From positions 518,786-582,785 of the forward strand of contig NZ_JACWZY010000002.1 of NCBI RefSeq assembly GCF_014699005.1: DNA of 64,000 bases. Direction: 5' to 3'. Below, piece after piece: positions 24,479 through 32,781 of this stretch. The stretch is from Spirosoma profusum (GTDB taxonomy: Bacteria > Bacteroidota > Bacteroidia > Cytophagales > Spirosomataceae). The notes below the pieces were generated by a model that saw only the letters and a program-made list of their open reading frames with translations, was not told the origin of the DNA and ran no database searches. The position numbers were made by a program, and so were the translations under genes. The stretch's first letter is position 1. Every line of letters starts with the position of its first letter.

Positions 24479-27076
24479 ATGAAACACATTCTCCTTGCCG
24501 CATTCACCCTCTTTTTTAGCCTGATATTTCAACCCGCTTTAAGGGCACAGCAACGAATAACTGCTACTGGTAATACCGCCAAACCCTGGACGTATTGGTG
24601 GTGGATGGGTAGTGCCGTAACCGAAGCCGACATTACGCATCAACTGGAACAATTCGCGAAGGCGGGGCTGGGTGGTGTTCATATCATTCCGATTTACGGC
24701 GTCAAAGGTTTTGAGAATCAGTTTATTACGTTCCTGAGCAAGCGCTGGCAGGACGTACTGGCGCATACCGTGCGCGAGGGTAAACGGTTGGGCGTAGGTG
24801 TTGACCTGACGACGGGCACCGGCTGGCCGTTTGGTGGTCCGAACGTATCGAATGAAATCGCGGCAAAAGCCTGGAAAAATGAGAACGGAACGCTCGTAAC
24901 GGTTTTGACCAAGCAACAAGTGAAACGTCCCGCGCCGGGTGGGCAGGGGCTGGTTGTCGATTATTTTAATAAACCGGCCGTTGAGCAGTATTTACGCCGT
25001 TTCGACTCCACGCTGCTACGTATGCCTGAACGTCCGCGAGCCGTCTACAACGATTCCTACGAAGTGTATGGTGCCAACTGGACGGCTAATTTTCTGACCG
25101 AATTTAAATCCCGGCGCGGTTACGACCTGAACAGCCAGATCGCCCTTCTGACCGATACAACGCAACGTAGCGAGAGTATTCTGGTACACCAGGATTACCA
25201 CCAAACCTTGGCGGAACTACTGAACGATGGTTTTGCAAAAACGTGGGGTGGCTGGGCCAAAAAAGCAGGTTACCTATCTCGTAATCAGGCCCACGGCTCG
25301 CCGGGAAACCTAATTGATCTCTACGCTCAGGCCGATATTCCCGAAACAGAATCCTTTGGCTCCAGCCGTTTTCCGATTCCCGGCCTTCGCGTTGATGCAA
25401 ATTACGAAGTCGACCGGTTTGGAACGCCTAACCCGCTGGCTATGAAATTTGCCTCGTCGGCTGCTCACCTGTTGGGTAAACCGTTGGTGAGTTCCGAGAG
25501 CACTACGTGGCTGGCGAACCATTTTCAGGTATCGTTGTCGCAGATAAAACCGCAGATCGATGAGTTATTTGCGGCTGGCATCAACCATATTTTTTACCAC
25601 GGTACTCCCTATTCACCACCGTCAGAGACCTGGCCCCGCGTGGATTCGCCCGGTTGGTTATTCTACGCATCGACTAATTACGGCCCTTCATCGCACTTCT
25701 GGCCGCATCTGCCACTGCTAAACCAATACATCGAACGCTGCCAGACGCGTTTACAGGCCAGCAAACCCGATAACGACGTACTGGTTTATTTCCCAATTCA
25801 TGATTTGTGGGCCACTCCGGCCAAATCGGCGGGCGGTATTCATCAGTTGGAAGTTCACCACGTAGAACGCTGGTTATTGCCGCAGCCATTTGGTCGGTTG
25901 TGCGAGCAATTGAGCCAGCGCGGTTATTCATACGACTACGTATCAGACGAACTGCTCAATAAGCTGACAATCAGTAAACAGACCATACAAAGTCCGGGTG
26001 GAGCAACGTATCAGGTGATTCTGGTACCCCGCACTACATATATTCCCGAAACCACGCTACGTCGGCTGGAGCAACTGGCTCGTCAGGGGGCTCGTATCGT
26101 GTTCGATCAACAGCTACCGGAACAGGCGTCGGGGTTTTATAATCACGAATCTCGTTCCAGGAGCGTAGTGCAAATAGGGCAGGCGCTTCGACAACTGAAA
26201 AACGTAACGGTTAGTACCGACGTATTCACTACGTTGCCCCAGTTAGGTGTTCGGGTTGAAAGCTGGGCCGCGGAGGGGCTGTCGCTCCTGCGCAAACGTA
26301 ATGGTGATTCAACTATATATTTTATCACCAATCTCGACAATCGTTTTCGTCAGAACTGGATTCAACTTTCGGCCAAAGGACGTATCAGTTGCTACGACCC
26401 ACTTACAGGCAAACAAGAATGGCTTCCGGTTCGAAAAGGACGTAACGGCCAGCCTGAAACATTTCTATCAGTAGAGCCGGGACAAGCGTTTTTTGTGACT
26501 GTCGGCCCAGAAATAGCCTCGTCGGTCCAGAATTCTAGCCAGCAGCCAGCCATACGTAGCGTCGGTACGTCGGTGCCGCTCAAGAATCCGTGGCAGGTTG
26601 ATTTTCTACAAGGTCGTCCGTCGTTAGCCCTAACGACAACAGTCGCTAATCTTAGTTCGTGGACAACCTTTTCTGATTCAGCGGGTTATTTCTCTGGAAA
26701 GGCCCGCTACCGTACTACGTTCGATTTGCCAGACGGCCCAAAACCAGCTGCTTATCAACTCAATTTAGGCGACGTTCGTGAAGTGGCTGATGTCCGCGTG
26801 AATGGTCAACCGGTTGGAACGGCCTGGTGTTTGCCTTTTCGTGTGACGATACCGGCCAATTTATTGAAACCAACTGGGAATCAGCTGGAAATCGACGTAA
26901 CGAATCTGTCGGCCAATTATATGCGGTTGTATGATCGCCAGAATCCGGGTTGGAAGAAGTTTTACGATATCAATATTGTTGACATCAGGTACCGGCCTTT
27001 CAATGCAGCTTCCTGGGATGCAGTGCCCTCTGGCTTGCTGGGACCAGTAATGCTGACTCCGGTTAGTTCGTTATAA
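24479..27076 (+). CDS. Secreted glycosyl hydrolase, GH106-like
   Basis: About 865 residues from the ATG at 24479 (MKHILLAAFTLFFSLIFQPA is the signal peptide). The catalytic half has the family pattern PWTYWWWMGSAVTEADITHQ, FAKAGLGGVHIIPIYGVKGF, GVGVDLTTGTGWPFGGPNVS, and later SSESTTWLANHFQVSLSQIK and GINHIFYHGTPYSPP. These match rhamnosidase-like GH106 proteins of Bacteroidota; a rhamnose specificity cannot be proved. The C-terminus is a jelly-roll sugar-binding domain (YFSGKARYRTTFDLPDG, EVADVRVNGQPVGTAWCLPF). No SusC/SusD pair is nearby. The longer TTG start at 24464 adds five non-signal residues and is less likely. Confidence 0.82.
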   Translation: MKHILLAAFTLFFSLIFQPALRAQQRITATGNTAKPWTYWWWMGSAVTEADITHQLEQFAKAGLGGVHIIPIYGVKGFENQFITFLSKRWQDVLAHTVREGKRLGVGVDLTTGTGWPFGGPNVSNEIAAKAWKNENGTLVTVLTKQQVKRPAPGGQGLVVDYFNKPAVEQYLRRFDSTLLRMPERPRAVYNDSYEVYGANWTANFLTEFKSRRGYDLNSQIALLTDTTQRSESILVHQDYHQTLAELLNDGFAKTWGGWAKKAGYLSRNQAHGSPGNLIDLYAQADIPETESFGSSRFPIPGLRVDANYEVDRFGTPNPLAMKFASSAAHLLGKPLVSSESTTWLANHFQVSLSQIKPQIDELFAAGINHIFYHGTPYSPPSETWPRVDSPGWLFYASTNYGPSSHFWPHLPLLNQYIERCQTRLQASKPDNDVLVYFPIHDLWATPAKSAGGIHQLEVHHVERWLLPQPFGRLCEQLSQRGYSYDYVSDELLNKLTISKQTIQSPGGATYQVILVPRTTYIPETTLRRLEQLARQGARIVFDQQLPEQASGFYNHESRSRSVVQIGQALRQLKNVTVSTDVFTTLPQLGVRVESWAAEGLSLLRKRNGDSTIYFITNLDNRFRQNWIQLSAKGRISCYDPLTGKQEWLPVRKGRNGQPETFLSVEPGQAFFVTVGPEIASSVQNSSQQPAIRSVGTSVPLKNPWQVDFLQGRPSLALTTTVANLSSWTTFSDSAGYFSGKARYRTTFDLPDGPKPAAYQLNLGDVREVADVRVNGQPVGTAWCLPFRVTIPANLLKPTGNQLEIDVTNLSANYMRLYDRQNPGWKKFYDINIVDIRYRPFNAASWDAVPSGLLGPVMLTPVSSL

Positions 27077-27142
27077 GGTTGTAGCGTTATAGAGTGAGCA
27101 GCCGAATCTGTTTAAACTTTATAAAAGAGCTAGAAATGAACG

Positions 27143-27186
27143 TTTTTGTCATGCCGCTTCGGCGGTCCGACTCAGCATGACAAAAA
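27143..27186. repeat. GTCATGCTGA-family palindrome, short copy 4
   Basis: Only the outer arms remain (TTTTTGTCATGC and GCATGACAAAAA) around a 20-bp core that itself has CGCTTCGGCG. It lies 38 bp upstream of the next gene. Confidence 0.75.
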
Positions 27187-27223
27187 CTACTATAACTTTC
27201 TTTACCTTACTCAACCTGACTGT

Positions 27224-28336
27224 ATGATAAACCGACGAGATTTTCTGACTGGATTATCAGTATTGCCATTTACTGGCACGTGGGCACGTGGCCTGACCGA
27301 TTCATTTCTGACCGATAACCGCTCGGCATTTAGCAAACATTTGAAACCCGTTGGACGTATTCTGGAATCGCCGGATTGGTACGTCTGGTGCAGCAGCCCG
27401 ATTTATGGGACCGATGGAAAGGTGCATCTGTTTTACTCACGCTGGTCGGCCGACAAAAAAATGGAAGGCTGGATAAATGGTTCGGAAATTGCCCACGCTG
27501 TCGCCGAATCGCCCGAATCGCCTTTCGAATATGTGGAAACAGTGCTGGCTCCGCGTGCAGATGCCTGGGATGCCACTACGTGCCACAATCCACATATTGT
27601 TTTCACTGATGGGCGTTATTGCCTGTTTTATATGGGTAATTCCAACGGAAAAACGGATACGCAACGTATCGGTATGGCTACGGCAAAATCGTTGAAAGGC
27701 CCCTGGAAACGAATGGATAAACCGCTGCTTCAACCGGGTATAGCTGGCGCTTGGGACGACCATTGCACGACCAATCCTTCGTTTGTGAAACACCCCAACG
27801 GTCAGTACTGGCTCTATTATAAATCGTGGAATACCCAGGATGAAGAAAAGTCGACCGGTGCGGATGTTCGGGGGAATCGGAAATATGGATTAGCCGTTGC
27901 CAATACGTTGACAGGTCCGTATCGACGGGTGAGTACGAAGCCAATTCTCGATTTTTCCGGTCGAGGAAATAATGCCCAGTTTGAGGATGCGTACGTCTGG
28001 CTTCAGCACGGCGAATTCAATATGCTGGCCCGCGATATGGGCGTTTTTGGTCATGATGATGGCCTTTTTCTGAACTCTACCGACGGCATTCACTGGGACG
28101 CTCCCCAAATCGCTTACGGCCCGATTCAGGATTATACCAAAGAACCCGAAGCTCCGAAGCATCTGAGTCGATACGGTCGGCTGGAACGCCCGCAATTACT
28201 CATGCGTCACGGACGACCCAGGTACTTGTTTGCGGCTGCGCAGGGAGGGAAACACATGACCTCTTCGCCCTTTATTTTTAGAATTACGGGCGGTGATAAA
28301 GAAGATAAAAAGGGGAGGGGAGAGAAAGAAGTTTAG
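27224..28336 (+). CDS. GH43-like five-bladed propeller glycoside hydrolase
   Basis: 370 residues from the ATG at 27224. The N-terminus is a Tat-like signal (NRRDFLTGLSVLP). The rest is a propeller of the GH43/GH117 type: YVWCSSPIYGTDGKVHLFYS, DATTCHNPHIVFTDGRYCLF, GAWDDHCTTNPSFVKHPNGQ, AQFEDAYVWLQHGEFNMLAR, and RLERPQLLMRHGRPRYLFAA. Acidic residues in these blades are candidates for catalysis but I cannot assign them safely. The frame extends upstream to 27146 through the palindrome, which is not credible as protein. It follows the GH106-like gene in the same direction and probably acts on the same glycan. It is convergent with galactose mutarotase, with a 34-bp perfect hairpin between. Confidence 0.8.
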   Translation: MINRRDFLTGLSVLPFTGTWARGLTDSFLTDNRSAFSKHLKPVGRILESPDWYVWCSSPIYGTDGKVHLFYSRWSADKKMEGWINGSEIAHAVAESPESPFEYVETVLAPRADAWDATTCHNPHIVFTDGRYCLFYMGNSNGKTDTQRIGMATAKSLKGPWKRMDKPLLQPGIAGAWDDHCTTNPSFVKHPNGQYWLYYKSWNTQDEEKSTGADVRGNRKYGLAVANTLTGPYRRVSTKPILDFSGRGNNAQFEDAYVWLQHGEFNMLARDMGVFGHDDGLFLNSTDGIHWDAPQIAYGPIQDYTKEPEAPKHLSRYGRLERPQLLMRHGRPRYLFAAAQGGKHMTSSPFIFRITGGDKEDKKGRGEKEV

Positions 28337-28342
28337 CCTGAT

Positions 28343-28417
28343 AAGCGTATAACGAAGCGCGGTACGTATGCCATTATTTGGAGTAATGGCATACGTACCG
28401 CGCTTCGTTATACGCTT
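28343..28417. terminator. Perfect 34-bp stem, 7-nt loop, between convergent genes
   Basis: Arms 28343-28376 and 28384-28417 are exact reverse complements, loop TTTGGAG. It sits between the GH43-like stop (28336) and the mutarotase stop (28423). There is no T-run, so it may protect transcript ends rather than terminate by itself. Confidence 0.7.
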
Positions 28418-28422
28418 GTCAA

Positions 28423-29583
28423 TTACTCTTTCCGCGTTGAGAACTGGTAAACCGTTGAGGATTTGTAGGTTTGTCCGGGACGTAGCACTGTCGAGGGGAA
28501 ATTTGGCTGGTTCGGCGAATCGGGATAGTGTTCCGTTTCGAGGCAAAGTGCGTAGCGTTTTTTGTAGGGAAAACCTTCGCGACCCGTTACCGTGCCATCT
28601 AAGAAATTGCCGGTGTAAAACTGAACAGCCGGTTCAGTAGTACGTACCTCCATCACGCGGCCGCTGGTTGGTTCAAACACCGTTGCCGCCAGTTTTAGTG
28701 AATCGCCCGTACCGTCCAGCACCCAGGCGTGGTCGTAGCCTAGGCCGTATTTAATCTGCGTATCCGTCGAATCGTTGATACGTTTGCCAATTGGAGTCGG
28801 TTGGGTAAAATCGAAAGGCGTTCCGGCTACTGGCATCAATTTACCCGTCGGAATCAACGTATTATCGACCGGAACCAGATTGCCGGAATTGAGCGTGAGT
28901 ACGTGATCAAGCACATCCCGTTTGGCACCGCCCGTCAGGTTGAAGTACGTATGGTTTGTCAGGTTCACTACTGTCGGTTTGTCGGTAGTGGCCAGGTAGT
29001 CGATACGTAGCGCATTGTCTTTTTGCAGTGTGTACGTCACTTCCACCGACAGATTTCCGGGGTAACCTTCTTCGCCATCTTTCGAGGTATACGTCAATTT
29101 AAGCGCCGGTTCATCACCTTCGACGGGCGTCGCATTCCAAAGCACTTTATCGAAACCGACCAAACCGCCGTGCAGGTGGTTGACCATATTGTTGACGGCA
29201 AGCGTATAGGTTTTACCATCCAGCGTGAATTTACCTTTTGCAATCCGGTTTCCGTAACGACCAACCAGCGCTCCGAAATAAGGCGTTCCTTTCACGTAGC
29301 CCGCCAGCGAATCCATGCCCAGCGTTACGTCCTCAAACTTGCCATTTCGGTCAGGAGCCGTAAGGCCAACGATGATGCCGCCGTAGTTGGTGATCTGGGC
29401 AGTCATGCCAGCCGCATTGTGGAGTTTATATAAATCGGCTGTCTGGCCATTAGGTAACTGGCCGTAAACCGTTTTTTCGATACCCGGCTTTTGCTCAGCC
29501 GTTTCTTTGTTAGAGGAACAGGAAGTCATAACTACACAGCCCGTCAGGAGAGCCAGCGAGAGAAATTGAGTCAGAAATTTCAT
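28423..29583 (-). CDS. galM: Aldose 1-epimerase (galactose mutarotase), lipoprotein
   Basis: 386 residues from the ATG at 29583; another ATG four codons upstream is possible. The signal peptide ends in a lipobox (LLTGC or VMTSC, the latter followed by SSNKE), so the protein is probably anchored in a membrane facing the periplasm. The domain is a complete GalM: ITNYGGIIVGLTAPDRNGKF, YFGALVGRYGNRIAKGKFTL, NNMVNHLHGGLVGFDKVLWN (His of the family), VNLTNHTYFNLTG, and GREGFPYKKRYALCLETEHY with the catalytic Glu. It interconverts alpha and beta anomers of free hexoses. AraD lies just upstream on the same strand, about 90 bp away, so a two-gene transcript is likely. Confidence 0.93.
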   Translation of the reverse strand: MKFLTQFLSLALLTGCVVMTSCSSNKETAEQKPGIEKTVYGQLPNGQTADLYKLHNAAGMTAQITNYGGIIVGLTAPDRNGKFEDVTLGMDSLAGYVKGTPYFGALVGRYGNRIAKGKFTLDGKTYTLAVNNMVNHLHGGLVGFDKVLWNATPVEGDEPALKLTYTSKDGEEGYPGNLSVEVTYTLQKDNALRIDYLATTDKPTVVNLTNHTYFNLTGGAKRDVLDHVLTLNSGNLVPVDNTLIPTGKLMPVAGTPFDFTQPTPIGKRINDSTDTQIKYGLGYDHAWVLDGTGDSLKLAATVFEPTSGRVMEVRTTEPAVQFYTGNFLDGTVTGREGFPYKKRYALCLETEHYPDSPNQPNFPSTVLRPGQTYKSSTVYQFSTRKE

Positions 29584-29672
29584 GAATAAATGCAATGAGG
29601 TACAGGATTATGGACTAAAGCCACCAGCGGCTTTTTAATACTATAAAGCAGATTTCGCTACGTATTATCCCA

Positions 29673-30371
29673 CTAACAGCCCTGGCCATAGTATGCATTT
29701 TTACCATGCTTGCGCTCGTAGTGCTTCAGACGTAGCGTGTCTTTGATACGTGGCGTATCAGGATTAATCTGAAGCGTCAGGTAGGCCATGCGGGCGAGTT
29801 CTTCGAGTACAGCCGAGTTATAGACTGCTTTCTCAGCCGTTTTGCCCCATGTGAACGGGCCGTGATTTTGCAGTAAAACCATCTCTACTTCGCTGTATGA
29901 CAAGCCTTTTTCGGTAAAGGCGTTCATAATCTGATGCCCGGTTTCGTGCTCGTAATCGCCTTCGATCATCTCGTCGGTCAGGGCGGGGGCGCAGGGAATA
30001 TCCTGATGGGTGTGATCGGCGTGGGTGGTTCCAAAAATAGGAATGTCGAGGCCAGCCTGCGCCCAGGCAACGGCGTGTGTGCTGTGCGTATGCGAAATAC
30101 CACCAATTTTCTCCCAGGTTTTATAGAGAAGCGCATGGGTTTTTGTGTCGGACGAAGGGCGCAATTGGCCTTCTACAATAAGTCCGTCGTAATCGCAGAT
30201 AACAATATCCTGAGGTTTTAATTCGTCGTAGGGGACACCGCTTGGCTTAATGGCAAATACAGCGCGGCTACGGTCGACAGCACTAACATTACCAAACGTA
30301 AACAACACCAGTCCCAACTTCGGGAGTTGCATGTTGGCTTCGTAGCATTCTTCTTTTAACGTCGTATACAT
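29673..30371 (-). CDS. araD: L-ribulose-5-phosphate 4-epimerase
   Basis: 232 residues, standard class II aldolase/AraD length. Seen: LVLFTFGNVSAVDRSRAVFA, IKPSGVPYDELKPQDIVI, metal-binding HTHSTHAVAWAQAGLDIP, the ADHTHQDIPCAPALT segment, and LLQNHGPFTWGKTAEKAV (third metal histidine). It converts L-ribulose 5-phosphate to D-xylulose 5-phosphate in the cytoplasm. An AraA-like isomerase lies at 34119, but no ribulokinase is visible, so the local set is incomplete. A TACTTTTG element 30 bp upstream fits a -7 promoter for araD-galM. Confidence 0.93.
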   Translation of the reverse strand: MYTTLKEECYEANMQLPKLGLVLFTFGNVSAVDRSRAVFAIKPSGVPYDELKPQDIVICDYDGLIVEGQLRPSSDTKTHALLYKTWEKIGGISHTHSTHAVAWAQAGLDIPIFGTTHADHTHQDIPCAPALTDEMIEGDYEHETGHQIMNAFTEKGLSYSEVEMVLLQNHGPFTWGKTAEKAVYNSAVLEELARMAYLTLQINPDTPRIKDTLRLKHYERKHGKNAYYGQGC

Positions 30372-30400
30372 GAGTTGACTGAATCCGTTCAGATACGGGT

Positions 30401-30408
30401 CAAAAGTA
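30401..30408 (-). promoter_or_regulatory. -7 element for araD-galM
   Basis: TACTTTTG on the minus strand is an exact TAnnTTTG, 30 bp before the araD ATG. No -33 TTG at the expected distance was seen. Confidence 0.5.
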
Positions 30409-30550
30409 TCACTTTTATTTTGTCTGGCCTGCCTGTGCGTCTTGGCTCAGACAGTCAAAACGGTAAAAAAGAACCGTTTCCCGCTTTGCTACGTGTCGGG
30501 AATCGCGAATGATTTCCCGGATTTCTCAACTGCAACTCGTTCGTTACCCC

Positions 30551-31858
30551 ATGAACCGTTCCGATTTTCTGAAAACGTCTGCCCTTGCCAGTGCTACGCT
30601 TATTACCGATCCTATTCAGGTTCGGGCTTTCATTACGCGTCAACCCGCTCAGAAATACCGCACAGCGTTAGTTGGTGCGGGTTGGTGGGGAAATAACATA
30701 CTACGTTGTGCATTGCAGGCGGGTGAGTCGAAACTCGTGGCGCTCTGCGATGTAGATACGCGTCAACTTCAGAAAACGAGCGATGAGGCAGCAAAACTGA
30801 CATCAGACAAGCCGAAATTATACCGCGATTATCGGGAAATGATTAATACCGAAAAACCCGAAATCGTGATCGTCGCTACGCCCGACCACTGGCATCCGCT
30901 GATCGCCATTGCCGCTATGAAAGCTGGTGCGCACGTGTACGTCGAAAAGCCGATTAGCCATACCATCAACGAGGGAAAAGCGATGGTAAAAACCGCCCGC
31001 GATACAGGCCGGACTTGTCAGGTTGGGATGCACCGGCGCGTATCGCCCCACAACGTATCGGGGATGGAGTTTCTGAAGTCGGGGAAAGCGGGAAAAATCG
31101 GGATGGCGCGGGCGTTCGTTTATTACGCGGGTGGCGCCGGTCAGCCCACACCCGATACCGAAGCTCCTAAAGAAATGGACTGGGATATGTGGTGCGGACC
31201 AGCCCCGCTACGTGCCTTCAACCCAACCATGCACCCCAGAGGCTGGCGCAATTATCTGAATTATGCAAACGGCGTACTCGGCGACTGGGGTATTCACTGG
31301 ATGGACCAGATTTTGTTCTGGACAGACGAAAAGCATCCGCGCAAGGTGTATTCGACCGGTGGACGTCCTATTAAAAATGACACCACCGATGCGCCTGATC
31401 ATCAGGTTGCTACGTACGAATTTGAAGGGTTTACAGCTTTATGGGAACAACGTACCTTCGCCGGAAATATGGCCGAAAAAACACACCCACAACAGGCGGT
31501 AGGCGTTTATTTTTACGGAACGGAAGGTACGTTCCACATGGGTTGGCTCGACGGCTGGACATTCTATCCGTCAGATCCTAAAAAACAGGTTATTCATCAG
31601 GACGCTCAATTAGACAAGCCTGATGATCAAAATATTGCGTTGCTCTGGCGTAATTTCCTGGATAGCATCAAAGCGAAAAAAAATCCTGTTGCTGACATCG
31701 AAATCGGGCATCGCTCCACCAACATGGCCTTGCTCGGTATGCTTTCAATGAAACTCGGACGTAGCGTTGAATGGGACGGGAAACAGATTCCGAACGATCC
31801 TGAGGCTAATAAACTACTGAGCCGCGCCTACCGGGGTGAATGGCAATATCCAACCTAA
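30551..31858 (+). CDS. GFO/IDH/MocA-family oxidoreductase, exported
   Basis: 435 residues from the ATG at 30551. The leader MNRSDFLKTSALASATLI resembles a Tat signal but has only one of the two arginines. NAD(P)-binding region: TALVGAGWWGNNILRCALQA, VALCDVD, ATPDHWHPLIAIAAMKAG, and the family signature VYVEKPISHTINEG. The substrate half has MDWDMWCGPAPLRAFNPTMH and LGDWGIHWMDQILFW, as in Bacteroidota inositol/glycoside dehydrogenases. Such enzymes oxidise sugars at C3 to keto sugars, substrates of DUF1080 proteins like those at 842 and 2866. It is monocistronic with a hairpin at 31881. The precise sugar is unknown. Confidence 0.88.
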   Translation: MNRSDFLKTSALASATLITDPIQVRAFITRQPAQKYRTALVGAGWWGNNILRCALQAGESKLVALCDVDTRQLQKTSDEAAKLTSDKPKLYRDYREMINTEKPEIVIVATPDHWHPLIAIAAMKAGAHVYVEKPISHTINEGKAMVKTARDTGRTCQVGMHRRVSPHNVSGMEFLKSGKAGKIGMARAFVYYAGGAGQPTPDTEAPKEMDWDMWCGPAPLRAFNPTMHPRGWRNYLNYANGVLGDWGIHWMDQILFWTDEKHPRKVYSTGGRPIKNDTTDAPDHQVATYEFEGFTALWEQRTFAGNMAEKTHPQQAVGVYFYGTEGTFHMGWLDGWTFYPSDPKKQVIHQDAQLDKPDDQNIALLWRNFLDSIKAKKNPVADIEIGHRSTNMALLGMLSMKLGRSVEWDGKQIPNDPEANKLLSRAYRGEWQYPT

Positions 31859-31880
31859 GTCGTTGATAAACGTTAATTAC

Positions 31881-31926
31881 CAATCGGCGTCAAATCGACG
31901 GAATTTAGTCGATTCGACGCCGATTG
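31881..31926 (+). terminator. Stem-loop after the GFO/IDH/MocA gene
   Basis: 19-bp arms (CAATCGGCGTCAAATCGAC and its inverse, one mismatch) with an 8-nt loop, 22 bp after the stop codon. There is no clear T-run, so the terminator role is probable only. Confidence 0.6.
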
Positions 31927-32023
31927 ACGTAAAGTGGACTGTAGAATAGGGAAGAGCCATTGAATCCAACGGGGTTGCGCAACAGGAATCTTTACTTTTC
32001 TCATCATCAAGGCCAAAATAACT

Positions 32024-32518
32024 ATGCGTGACAAACGATTTGTGGCTATACATCGAGGAGGATCACTTACGAAAGACAATCACCGTCAATTGATGCATTG
32101 GGCTAGAAAATGTTCCGAACATGTTTTGCCACTTCTGGAGCTACCTATAGATGACCGCCTTTTATACGCCCTACAGATAGCTAAAGAATGGGAAGAAGGT
32201 CAGGTAAATGTGGGAAAAGCAATGAAAGCTTCATTAGGTGCTCATGCGGTGGCCAGAGAATTATCAAACCCAGCTTCCATAGCGATTGCTCGTGCCATTG
32301 GCCAAACAGTGGCCACCGCTCACATGGCCGATCACTCACTGGGTGGCGCCTTATACGGTTTAAAAGCAGTGCAACAGGCTGGTAACTCAATTGAAAAAGA
32401 GCGGCAATGGCAAACCAGTCAATTACAGAAATTGCCTTCCGAGATCGTTGAGTTAGTGCAGGCAACTTTGATACAAAAAGCAGCAGCACTCAAGGGCTTC
32501 GGTGACTTCTTTACCTGA
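32024..32518 (+). CDS. Imm-5-like putative immunity protein, without visible toxin
   Basis: 164 residues, all alpha-helical by appearance, cytoplasmic. It opens MRDKRFVAIHRGGSLTKDNH, followed by HWARKCSEHVLPLL, the pattern I associate with the Imm-5-like family of bacterial immunity proteins (about 150-170 residues). A middle Ala-rich stretch (SIAIARAIGQTVATAHMADH) is also typical. Such proteins neutralise a polymorphic toxin delivered by neighbours. No toxin, VgrG, Rhs or T6SS gene is in this window, so it would be an orphan immunity gene. Codon use is less rich in TACGT sites than its neighbours, a hint of recent arrival. The family call is from memory of the motif. Confidence 0.6.
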   Translation: MRDKRFVAIHRGGSLTKDNHRQLMHWARKCSEHVLPLLELPIDDRLLYALQIAKEWEEGQVNVGKAMKASLGAHAVARELSNPASIAIARAIGQTVATAHMADHSLGGALYGLKAVQQAGNSIEKERQWQTSQLQKLPSEIVELVQATLIQKAAALKGFGDFFT

Positions 32519-32781
32519 TTCGATTGTGATTTTCCAGCGTTGAGTCCTGCACGGAGAAGCAATCTGTTTAGTTCACCCTCTAACAAAAAATACAAATTAG
32601 CAGCTCCCAACTTCAGCGTGTTGAGCCTGATTTGGCAACCATTCAGGACTCAATAAACGGGCCCCTATTAGTAAGTTTAAAGACTGGTAATCTTCTGGTA
32701 TTGACGGTTCGTGAGTTACCGCAATTCTAATCAACGTATCTGGTTAGCGCTGGATACGTAGCGCCTAAACCCCAATTTTAT

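Noticed and set aside
27146..27223. N-terminal extension of the GH43-like gene
   Set aside because: It translates through a GTCATGCTGA-family palindrome and precedes an obvious Tat-like signal start.
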